Below are positions 55,991 to 64,000 of a DNA stretch of 64,000 nucleotides, piece by piece. The position numbers and the translations under genes are program-made. The stretch's first letter is position 1; each line of letters starts with the position of its first letter. Under the pieces are notes generated by a model, which worked only from the letters and a program-made list of their open reading frames with translations, had not been told where the DNA came from and searched no databases. Origin of the DNA: Ignavibacteriota bacterium (GTDB taxonomy: Bacteria; Bacteroidota; Ignavibacteria; UBA10030); the NCBI GenBank assembly GCA_022616555.1, contig JAKEEG010000075.1, positions 1 through 64,000 of the forward strand. Reading direction: 5' to 3'.

Positions 55991-57946
55991 TTAAAGCTGC
56001 AGCTCCGCCTTGAAGAAAATCGTTCTCCCAGGTTGCGGAATTCCATTTTGAATGTGCTCCAATCCCCCCGGAAGTTGATACTTACTATCAAACAAATTTC
56101 TCACCGTTGCCGAGCATTTGAGCTTTCCAAAAAGCAAAGGCGAACGGACGCTGAGGTTCGTCAACACATAAGAATCAGTCTGAGTATCGTAAACAGTCTT
56201 GCGCGGGCTTTCGTAGAACAGCTCGAGCGAGGTTTCAATATCCTGCACTAAAGGGAACGTGACCCCTGCTTTCACCATGTGTTGTGGTGAATTTGTCAAC
56301 GTGACCCAGTTGGGGTCCGTTTCAGCCTTTTGTGTTGCATAGCTGATGGAGCCGCGTAGCTCGCTCGGAAGCCGGAAATTGAGCTCAAGCTCAAGGCCGC
56401 GAGCTCTCACCGCGTTGACGTTTTTGAACTGTATGAGCGAATCAATCTCATCAACTTGTTGGTCGATCAGATTGTTCATGCGATAATCATAGAGTGAGAC
56501 AATACTGAAGAACTGGTCGCTCAGCCGTTGTTCCCACACAAGCTCTGCAGTCCGTATAGTTTCGGGTTTGAGTCCGGAGCTTTGTTTGAAGCCGTCGAGC
56601 GGATTTGTATAATATACTTCAAAGATGTTCGGTGTACGAAAAGCTCTTCCGTAGAGAAGTTTAATTGTGCTGCCCTTCGCCGGATTGTAAATCACCGCAC
56701 CTCGCGGATTCGTAGTGCCTTCGAATGTTGAATAGGAATCGTACCGTATTCCTGCGGTGAGAGAAAGGTATTCCGTCGGTTGATATTCGTCCTGGATATA
56801 CAACGAAAAGTTAGAATAGGGATAATTTCCATCGAAGATATACTCGCCTGCGTACCACATTTGGTAATCCGCGCGCAAATGACGCTGGTACTCAAAACCG
56901 GCAATCATCCTATTGTTAGACGACGGGTCAAACTGATAACGCATCTCCGTGCCGACCCACGTTCCCACGGTTCCGTCGGTGAGCGGCGTATCGTACGGGT
57001 AGGTTCCCTCGTATCCATAGCGGTCATAGTACCCGCGTATCGTAAGCTCTTGTGTATTGCTGAAACTGTGATTCCATAGCAATTCCACCAGTTGAAGTTT
57101 ATCCAGCGTGTAGAAGCCCGGGTTGTTGAAGGCAGTTCCCCATCCTGCCGAGGGAACGCCTTTTTTGCGCTGCGTGGTCTTTGCTTGGAGCGTAAAATCC
57201 CCGTAGGACATTCTTGTGAACAAGCCCCAGTACCGTTCCCAATCAAGATTCCCGGCAATACCGTTATTTGTTGAATCAGTGTCATACTCTGAAAAGTACA
57301 GGTCATCACCCTTATAGTCCGAGATGCTCATTCCAAGGAATACATCGAGCTCACTATCGTATTCTTTTCCCCAGATGAGTGACCCCTCGTAGAGACCAAA
57401 ACTGCCGGCAGATACTGAAGAGCGGAAGCCATCGAGTGCCAAGCCCTTTTTGGTAATAACGTTGACTACTGCAAACATCGCGCTTGTTCCGTACAATGCG
57501 GAGCCGGGGCCTCGCACGATTTCAATACGGTCGACCATATCTAACGATAACCCGAAGTCCGCTCCAAATGCGGAAGAGCCGTACACGTTTTCATTCGTTG
57601 TGTGGCCGTTGAGAAGCAACAGTACGCGGTTGTTATAGTCAGTCGGCCTGCTAAACCCGCGTACGCCGACGTACGTATAATTGTGGTCGTTTGAGATATA
57701 GAACCCACGCACGCTCCTGAGCACATCTTCCAGAGTACGATATCCAAACCGTTCAATCTGGCTAGAAGTAATAATACTCACCGAAGCCGGCGCCTCCTCA
57801 ATCGTCTGCCAGTATTTTGCTGCCGTGGTAATGGGGATCTGTAACAGCGAATCGAGAGAGGCATCGACTGCATCCTGAGCGAAGAGAACGTTAGGGAGAA
57901 GGAGCGCCGCGATTAGGCCCCAACAAAATACACGACATCGGATCAT
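55991..57946 (-). CDS. TonB-dependent receptor
   Basis: Plug 'APASVSIITSSQIERFGYRTLEDVLRSVRGFYISNDHNYTYVGVRGFSRPTDYNNRVLLLLNG...VDRIEIVRGPGSALYG'; C-terminal barrel. Confidence 0.95.
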   Translation of the reverse strand: MIRCRVFCWGLIAALLLPNVLFAQDAVDASLDSLLQIPITTAAKYWQTIEEAPASVSIITSSQIERFGYRTLEDVLRSVRGFYISNDHNYTYVGVRGFSRPTDYNNRVLLLLNGHTTNENVYGSSAFGADFGLSLDMVDRIEIVRGPGSALYGTSAMFAVVNVITKKGLALDGFRSSVSAGSFGLYEGSLIWGKEYDSELDVFLGMSISDYKGDDLYFSEYDTDSTNNGIAGNLDWERYWGLFTRMSYGDFTLQAKTTQRKKGVPSAGWGTAFNNPGFYTLDKLQLVELLWNHSFSNTQELTIRGYYDRYGYEGTYPYDTPLTDGTVGTWVGTEMRYQFDPSSNNRMIAGFEYQRHLRADYQMWYAGEYIFDGNYPYSNFSLYIQDEYQPTEYLSLTAGIRYDSYSTFEGTTNPRGAVIYNPAKGSTIKLLYGRAFRTPNIFEVYYTNPLDGFKQSSGLKPETIRTAELVWEQRLSDQFFSIVSLYDYRMNNLIDQQVDEIDSLIQFKNVNAVRARGLELELNFRLPSELRGSISYATQKAETDPNWVTLTNSPQHMVKAGVTFPLVQDIETSLELFYESPRKTVYDTQTDSYVLTNLSVRSPLLFGKLKCSATVRNLFDSKYQLPGGLEHIQNGIPQPGRTIFFKAELQL

Positions 57947-58169
57947 TGTATCACACCTTTCGGTTATATATGGAAGTCTCTGCCAGGCACCCCCCGCAAA
58001 AACCAGACCGCAATTCTAGGTCAGAGTCCCGAAATCGTGCTCAATTATGCGAAAATAGCTAGCAAAAATAAACCATTTAATGATACATTTTTAAACGCTG
58101 TATTGGGATTGTCTCTTTGAAGAAATGTAATAGTAAAGTCTTACTTTGAGAATGGCATTTCGCAAGTTC

Positions 58170-58826
58170 TTACGGTTTGCTCGGATTTTTAGTAGTTGTC
58201 AGTACGGTGAGAGACGACTCGTACTGGACACGAATCATTTCTTTCAGCCTCAGGTCGAGTTTGTTCCAGCTTCGCTCCAATTTCTTTCGTACCCACAATG
58301 CTCCGTCGTCAATGTTCATCCGGTGCTGGACGAACGCAAGATGTAAGAGGGAAGGAACGTTTTCGATATGACTGAGTGCGTCCGCGTTTGCGAGACATTC
58401 CGCTTCAGCGCTTCGCCGTTCTCTCGCGACGCTTGCGCGATGAGATTCGATACAGTGTTTGACGGCGTCTATGATATCCTGCGCGTATCCTAGCTGTTGC
58501 AAGATGCGCTCGGCTTCCTTCGGCCCGTGGATGTGGTGTTCATCGTACAGAGATTTGTCTTTCACGCCGGCATAGTCATGCAGCAACGCGGCAATCACCA
58601 CAATTTCCTGATTCGCCCCGAAGAGCGGGGCAAGTTTTTTTCCGTTCTCCACCACTCGCGTAATATGGTGAGTCCAGATACCATAGCCGAAGATATTGGA
58701 TTCTTTCGCACAGGCTTCCTGCACGATACGTTCCAATTCGTGAATTGCTTGAGCGCCCGTCAAGAGTTTTCTCCTTCCAGAATGAAACAACGAATATATC
58801 CTACCAAGAAGACGAGAAAAAGGCAA
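58170..58826 (-). CDS. HD domain (HDIG-like) phosphohydrolase
   Basis: 'YGIWTHHITRVVENGKKLAPLFGANQEIVVIAALLHDYAGV...DEHHIHGPKEAERILQQLGY'. Confidence 0.85.
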   Translation of the reverse strand: MPFSRLLGRIYSLFHSGRRKLLTGAQAIHELERIVQEACAKESNIFGYGIWTHHITRVVENGKKLAPLFGANQEIVVIAALLHDYAGVKDKSLYDEHHIHGPKEAERILQQLGYAQDIIDAVKHCIESHRASVARERRSAEAECLANADALSHIENVPSLLHLAFVQHRMNIDDGALWVRKKLERSWNKLDLRLKEMIRVQYESSLTVLTTTKNPSKP

Positions 58827-58916
58827 GACAAATAGAGTTAATATGGAACCACTTCATTCTTGCAATTCAGCACCAAAAGGGGTATACTTTTGCTTCACAA
58901 AACGTGGAGCAAGCCC

Positions 58917-61900
58917 ATGATGAAAGCCGTATTACGTTCGCGTGTTGTTGCTGTCCTTTTGCTCTTGTCTTCAACCGCAGTTGTTGCCCAAGAATTACAT
59001 GTACGGTTTTCTTCGCTTCCCTCGTCGAGTTCTCAGCTAGCTCCGGGAGAAGTACAAACAAAACTTCAAACCGGGACTCAATTCCTCGCTCTCAACGATG
59101 AAGCAATTGCGGCTGTGCTACGGGAGCAACCCCGGCGCGTCATGCTGGAATTTCCAGCTGAAGTTTCTCTCCCCTCAACAATTGCGTTAGAACCGTTCCA
59201 AATCTTTACCCCTAACGCTAAAACAGTGGTGCGTGGCGCGCAAGGCGAGCGTGAAGTCCCGTTCCAGAGCCAATGGGTTTCGTACGCGGGGAAAATTCCG
59301 GGCAACGACAGGGCGATTGTCGTGGTGAATTTCTCACGTTCCGGTGTCAGCGCATTCTTTGATATTGGCGGAAGGAGATATATGTTGGAGTCCGAATCTG
59401 TCGCCAACGGAGCGCGTACGCATAGGTTTTTTGAAGCCGACCCGGTGCTCTTTCAGGGAAGATTGAATTGTGGTGTACAAAGTCCGGGAGACCCGGCGAT
59501 TGATGCGAGAGTGCGAGAGATCAGGGCGCGACAATTAGGCAAAGCAGAAGCCGCAGTTCAAATGAAACGTGCGGAGGCATCTCCGGCTTCTTCCGCAACG
59601 CTGTTGAGTCCGGATATGTATCTTGGTGCTGTCTCTACAGATACGATAGAAGTCCATGTTGCGCTCGAGGGGGACAACGACTTGTTCCTTACGAAAGGCG
59701 AAAACGAAGACTCAGCCATGGCCACCATGCTGGAGACTGCAGCGTACTCCTCAGCAATTTATCTGCGCGACGCTGGAGTGAAAATTATGGTGCCGTTTGT
59801 GAGAGTGTGGGAGACTTCTGATCCGTATCCACAAGATATATTTCTTGCTCTGAGCCAGTTCACGTCATACTGGAATGCAAACGAAGATAGTGTTGAGAGA
59901 ACGATTGCGCATTTATTTGTCAGCTCTGCACAGTGGTCGAGCGTCGGCGGTGTTGCAGGTATTGCGCATCTTAATACGCTCTGTAACAAGCTTGAAGGAT
60001 ATGGCGTAACCGACGTAAAAGACAGCGCGTCGGTTGACCACCTGATTACTTTCGCGCACGAAGTTGGACATAACTTCGGCGCACATCATACGCACAGTTG
60101 TTTATGGCCCGGCGGACCGTTCGAGATTTGCTCTGATGTAGAAGGTTCGTGCTATGATGGCCCGGTGAACGGTACAGAGGGGTCGATCATGAGCTATTGC
60201 TCGCAACGCGTTGCGGAGTTCGGCCCAATCGTCAGCGCGCTGCTCAGGCGCAACGCCGAAGTTGCGTGGTGCGCGCCTTCGACCGTGCAATCGCCTGTCG
60301 CAGCAGCGGATTCTACATTTCTCCAGTCGCTCTATACAGGTACCGACGGAGCTACTTGGACGCATAATACGAATTGGACCGGTGCAGTTGCCGGCCGCTA
60401 CGGCGTTGCAGTGCGCGCTGGGCGAGTCGTTGCCATCGACTTAGCGGCGAACAGTTTGGACGGCGCGTTACCAAGCGGATTGGAGAATTTAACAGAGTTA
60501 CGCCACCTGAATCTCTCAGGACGAAATCATTATCGTATCACGGAAGTCGACCCGCCGAATCCGGAAACCGACCAATCCAACATGAACCACTTGACCGGTC
60601 AATTGCCATCAGGTATCGACGCGTTGAACAAACTTGAGTATCTCAACCTTAGTAATAACCAGTTTAACGGGTCGGTTCCGTCGGGAATCGGCAATCTTAC
60701 GGAATTGCGCTGGCTGGATTTATCGGAGAACCAATTCAGCGGAACTATTCCAACTTCACTTGGCGACTTAGACAGTCTTGAACTGCTCGATTTGTCGCGC
60801 AATCCATTGACCGGGGGCATTCCTACCGAACTTGGTTCGTTGACAAATCTGCGGTTTTTAGTTTTAACTGATATGGGCGGGTTGGGTGGAAGTCTTCCCG
60901 CTTCACTCGGCTCGTTGACGAAGCTGAGAGTTCTCTTGGCTTACAAAGCAGGTCTGACGGGTTCTATTCCGGTGGAGTTGGGCAACCTCACGCAACTGAC
61001 CAATATCGACCTTAGCACGAACCAACTTACAGGCTCAATTCCTACAGAACTGGGGAACCTCGCCGCGTTGCAAAATTTATCGCTGTTGGAAAATCAACTC
61101 ACCGGAAGCATTCCCGCTTCGCTTGGACAATTGGATAAACTTGTTGGACTGGTGTTAAGCAGTAATATGCTGAGTGGCGCTATACCGGAAGAAATCGGGA
61201 ACATGAATGTTTGGAAACTCATGTTGGGGAAAAATCAGCTTACCGGAGAGATCCCGGCGTCATTCGCGAATCTTACACAGGTGGTGGAGTTAGATCTCAG
61301 CGAAAATAATTTAACGGGTACGTTGTTGGAGACATTCAAAGATATCGGCAGTGAATTCTATCCTGGACTGCCTGGGTTCCTCGAATTCACCGTTCACGAT
61401 AATCATCTTACGGGACCATTCCCGGATTGGCTTGGAACTGAATCGCACTTTAACGCGCTGAGCACGTTGAAGCTGGGCGGAAATGACTTCACCGTGACGA
61501 CAGTGCCCGAATGGATTGCCTCCAAACAATTCCTCGGGCGGTTGTGGTTGCACGACCTTGGATTTACAGGCGAGCTACCGTCTGAAATCGGCCTTCTCGC
61601 GTTTTTGTTTGAACTGAATCTTGCCGGGAATAATTTCGAGAGCATGTCGAATCTGAATAACGTATCCTTGAAGCAGCTCGGTGCGTTTACGGCAATCGAG
61701 GCTAACAAGCTCACATTTGAGGATATCGTCCCGGTGCTGGAGTTCGAATTACAGAGCTTGACGTATATCCCCCAACAACCGTTGGGTGAACCCGTAAATC
61801 TCGATGTTGAACCGGGTGGACAAGTAGTCATGACTGTCCAAGCAGGCGGGGAGGGGAATACGTATCAATGGTTCAAGGACGGCCAGGAGATTAACGGAGC

Positions 61901-62621
61901 GACTGACACGGTCTATACGATTGCTTCTATATCCGCGGCAGATTCGGGCGTTTATATCGCAGAAGTGAAGAATGCCGCAGTTCCGTTATTAACGTTGGTA
62001 AGGAATCCGTATCACATTTCCCTGTACACGGAAGGCTTCCCGCACACCGTCACCCTGTTGCTACCGGCCCCTGGCGCAACGGACTTAACAAATCCGGTTA
62101 CGTTAAGCTGGAATACGGATTCGCTTTCCGACAGCTACCATGTGAACGTCGATACGTCGCAGGCATTTAGCTCCCCGCTCCTTATCGATAGCGTATCAGT
62201 AGCCGATACGACGCTGGATTTGGCAACATTATCGAGTATCGGTCCCTATTACTGGAGGGTGAGGGGCGTCAACGGGCTGGGACAGGGTAACTGGTCGGAA
62301 ACCAGGTCATTCAGCATGTCGTCAATCGTAAGTGTAGAGGGGGTGCCGGATGTTCCGACTGAATATGCGCTCTTGCAAAATTATCCGAATCCCTTTAACC
62401 CGCGCACAAATTTTGAAGTACGTGTTGCGCAAGGCGGCATTGTCCGGTTGGTGGTCTATGATTTGCTCGGAAGAGAAATCGCAACGCTCCTTAACCAGGA
62501 GCTTCAGCCGGGCGCGTATCGCGTATCATGGGATGCAACCGGCTTGACGAGTGGAATCTATCTCTACCGAATGACGGCAGGTTCGTTTGTAGCAACAAGA
62601 AAATTATTTTTGGTGAAGTAA
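58917..62621 (+). CDS. Secreted reprolysin-like zinc metalloprotease + leucine-rich repeats + Ig-like/FN3-like region + T9SS type A C-terminal sorting domain
   Basis: 'HEVGHNFGAHHTHSC' zincin motif; 'LTGSIPTELGNLAALQNLSLLENQ' LRRs; C-terminal 'LLQNYPNPFNPRTNFEVRVAQGGIVRLVVYDLLGREIATLLNQELQPGAYRVSWDATGLTSGIYLYRMTAG'. Confidence 0.9.
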   Translation: MMKAVLRSRVVAVLLLLSSTAVVAQELHVRFSSLPSSSSQLAPGEVQTKLQTGTQFLALNDEAIAAVLREQPRRVMLEFPAEVSLPSTIALEPFQIFTPNAKTVVRGAQGEREVPFQSQWVSYAGKIPGNDRAIVVVNFSRSGVSAFFDIGGRRYMLESESVANGARTHRFFEADPVLFQGRLNCGVQSPGDPAIDARVREIRARQLGKAEAAVQMKRAEASPASSATLLSPDMYLGAVSTDTIEVHVALEGDNDLFLTKGENEDSAMATMLETAAYSSAIYLRDAGVKIMVPFVRVWETSDPYPQDIFLALSQFTSYWNANEDSVERTIAHLFVSSAQWSSVGGVAGIAHLNTLCNKLEGYGVTDVKDSASVDHLITFAHEVGHNFGAHHTHSCLWPGGPFEICSDVEGSCYDGPVNGTEGSIMSYCSQRVAEFGPIVSALLRRNAEVAWCAPSTVQSPVAAADSTFLQSLYTGTDGATWTHNTNWTGAVAGRYGVAVRAGRVVAIDLAANSLDGALPSGLENLTELRHLNLSGRNHYRITEVDPPNPETDQSNMNHLTGQLPSGIDALNKLEYLNLSNNQFNGSVPSGIGNLTELRWLDLSENQFSGTIPTSLGDLDSLELLDLSRNPLTGGIPTELGSLTNLRFLVLTDMGGLGGSLPASLGSLTKLRVLLAYKAGLTGSIPVELGNLTQLTNIDLSTNQLTGSIPTELGNLAALQNLSLLENQLTGSIPASLGQLDKLVGLVLSSNMLSGAIPEEIGNMNVWKLMLGKNQLTGEIPASFANLTQVVELDLSENNLTGTLLETFKDIGSEFYPGLPGFLEFTVHDNHLTGPFPDWLGTESHFNALSTLKLGGNDFTVTTVPEWIASKQFLGRLWLHDLGFTGELPSEIGLLAFLFELNLAGNNFESMSNLNNVSLKQLGAFTAIEANKLTFEDIVPVLEFELQSLTYIPQQPLGEPVNLDVEPGGQVVMTVQAGGEGNTYQWFKDGQEINGATDTVYTIASISAADSGVYIAEVKNAAVPLLTLVRNPYHISLYTEGFPHTVTLLLPAPGATDLTNPVTLSWNTDSLSDSYHVNVDTSQAFSSPLLIDSVSVADTTLDLATLSSIGPYYWRVRGVNGLGQGNWSETRSFSMSSIVSVEGVPDVPTEYALLQNYPNPFNPRTNFEVRVAQGGIVRLVVYDLLGREIATLLNQELQPGAYRVSWDATGLTSGIYLYRMTAGSFVATRKLFLVK

Positions 62622-62639
62622 CGACCCTCCAAACGGATA

Positions 62640-62690
62640 GCGTGAAAACACAAAGCCCCCGAATTCGGGGGCTTTGTGTTTTCACGCTAT
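62640..62690. terminator. Terminator-like GC-rich hairpin at the inverted-repeat axis
   Basis: AACACAAAGCCCCC-GAATTC-GGGGGCTTTGTGTT right after the T9SS protein stop. Confidence 0.75.
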
Positions 62691-62705
62691 CCGTTTGGAG
62701 GGTCG

Positions 62706-64000
62706 TTACTTCACCAAAAATAATTTTCTTGTTGCTACAAACGAACCTGCCGTCATTCGGTAGAGATAGATTCCACTCGTCAAGCCGGTTGCATCCCATG
62801 ATACGCGATACGCGCCCGGCTGAAGCTCCTGGTTAAGGAGCGTTGCGATTTCTCTTCCGAGCAAATCATAGACCACCAACCGGACAATGCCGCCTTGCGC
62901 AACACGTACTTCAAAATTTGTGCGCGGGTTAAAGGGATTCGGATAATTTTGCAAGAGCGCATATTCAGTCGGAACATCCGGCACCCCCTCTACACTTACG
63001 ATTGACGACATGCTGAATGACCTGGTTTCCGACCAGTTACCCTGTCCCAGCCCGTTGACGCCCCTCACCCTCCAGTAATAGGGACCGATACTCGATAATG
63101 TTGCCAAATCCAGCGTCGTATCGGCTACTGATACGCTATCGATAAGGAGCGGGGAGCTAAATGCCTGCGACGTATCGACGTTCACATGGTAGCTGTCGGA
63201 AAGCGAATCCGTATTCCAGCTTAACGTAACCGGATTTGTTAAGTCCGTTGCGCCAGGGGCCGGTAGCAACAGGGTGACGGTGTGCGGGAAGCCTTCCGTG
63301 TACAGGGAAATGTGATACGGATTCCTTACCAACGTTAATAACGGAACTGCGGCATTCTTCACTTCTGCGATATAAACGCCCGAATCTGCCGCGGATATAG
63401 AAGCAATCGTATAGACCGTGTCAGTCGCTCCGTTAATCTCCTGGCCGTCCTTGAACCATTGATACGTATTCCCCTCCCCGCCTGCTTGGACAGTCATGAC
63501 TACTTGTCCACCCGGTTCAACATCGAGATTTACGGGTTCACCCAACGGTTGTTGGGGGATATACGTCAAGCTCTGTAATTCGAACTCCAGCACCGGGACG
63601 ATATCCTCAAATGTGAGCTTGTTAGCCTCGATTGCCGTAAACGCACCGAGCTGCTTCAAGGATACGTTATTCAGATTCGACATGCTCTCGAAATTATTCC
63701 CGGCAAGATTCAGTTCAAACAAAAACGCGAGAAGGCCGATTTCAGACGGTAGCTCGCCTGTAAATCCAAGGTCGTGCAACCACAACCGCCCGAGGAATTG
63801 TTTGGAGGCAATCCATTCGGGCACTGTCGTCACGGTGAAGTCATTTCCGCCCAGCTTCAACGTGCTCAGCGCGTTAAAGTGCGATTCAGTTCCAAGCCAA
63901 TCCGGGAATGGTCCCGTAAGATGATTATCGTGAACGGTGAATTCGAGGAACCCAGGCAGTCCAGGATAGAATTCACTGCCGATATCTTTGAATGTCTCCA
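62706..64000 (-). CDS. Mirror copy of the C-terminal part of the LRR metalloprotease (truncated at window end)
   Basis: 384-aa ORF identical to the C-terminus of the 58917-62621 product; stop near 62706. Confidence 0.9.
   Translation of the reverse strand, partial: ETFKDIGSEFYPGLPGFLEFTVHDNHLTGPFPDWLGTESHFNALSTLKLGGNDFTVTTVPEWIASKQFLGRLWLHDLGFTGELPSEIGLLAFLFELNLAGNNFESMSNLNNVSLKQLGAFTAIEANKLTFEDIVPVLEFELQSLTYIPQQPLGEPVNLDVEPGGQVVMTVQAGGEGNTYQWFKDGQEINGATDTVYTIASISAADSGVYIAEVKNAAVPLLTLVRNPYHISLYTEGFPHTVTLLLPAPGATDLTNPVTLSWNTDSLSDSYHVNVDTSQAFSSPLLIDSVSVADTTLDLATLSSIGPYYWRVRGVNGLGQGNWSETRSFSMSSIVSVEGVPDVPTEYALLQNYPNPFNPRTNFEVRVAQGGIVRLVVYDLLGREIATLLNQELQPGAYRVSWDATGLTSGIYLYRMTAGSFVATRKLFLVK

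Larger units (their letters stand above)
61327..64000. repeat. Perfect zero-spacer inverted duplication; axis between 62663 and 62664; at least 1337 bp per arm, continues past the window end
   Basis: ORF pairs mirror exactly (all coordinate sums = 125327, e.g. 62350+62977, 61403+63924); window-end sequence is the reverse complement of 61327 onward. Confidence 0.97.

Noticed and set aside
57950-58140. Riboswitch upstream of the TonB-dependent receptor
   Set aside because: The leader is moderately structured (GCGGTCTGGTTTTTGCGGGGGGTGCC on the minus strand), but I could not match cobalamin, TPP or c-di-GMP consensus motifs.
62706-63860. Minus-strand LRR/T9SS ORF as an independent paralogue
   Set aside because: It is the exact reverse complement of the upstream gene about a single axis; treated as one inverted duplication rather than an independent gene.
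1-64000. CRISPR array, rRNA, tRNA
   Set aside because: No regularly spaced direct repeats, no rRNA motifs and no cloverleaf with TTCRA arm recognised by eye in the intergenic gaps; a tRNAscan/Infernal run would be needed to exclude a missed tRNA.

Overview
The window is about 64 kb of gene-dense bacterial chromosome. A T9SS-type C-terminal sorting domain and the overall gene set suggest the Bacteroidota/Ignavibacteria/Chlorobi side of the tree (inference). Most of it is ordinary: partial TamB-like protein, RNase R, peptidase_MA/TolB-like protein, DAACS and NhaC transporters, MFS, NusB, Leu/Val-type dehydrogenase, DUF5916 protein, adenylate cyclase-TPR, glycogen phosphorylase, SigZ, a copper cluster, acetate kinase, GPI, UvrD-like helicase, ECF sigma/FecR pair, LytTR/LytS-LiaF, oligoendopeptidase F, cytochrome c, XdhC, hybrid kinase/YfiR/TonB receptor, HD protein, and a metalloprotease-LRR-T9SS protein. 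The points most worth a second look are: (1) a perfect inverted duplication with no spacer, axis at 62663/62664, running off the window end (likely an assembly fold-back, otherwise a large palindrome); (2) a UvrD/PcrA-like helicase split into two complementary halves by a ~170-200 bp segment carrying a palindromic dispersed repeat; (3) a strongly structured intergenic element at 24933-25118 that looks like an unassigned ncRNA; (4) a 25-aa peptide with six cysteines and a strong Shine-Dalgarno directly upstream of a SigZ-like sigma factor whose own tail carries CC...CC; (5) a palindromic repeat sitting in frame inside copA; (6) an RNase R gene whose N-terminal domain extends upstream of every canonical start codon. 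No CRISPR array, rRNA or tRNA was recognised. All homology calls come from reading the translations; no database search was run.
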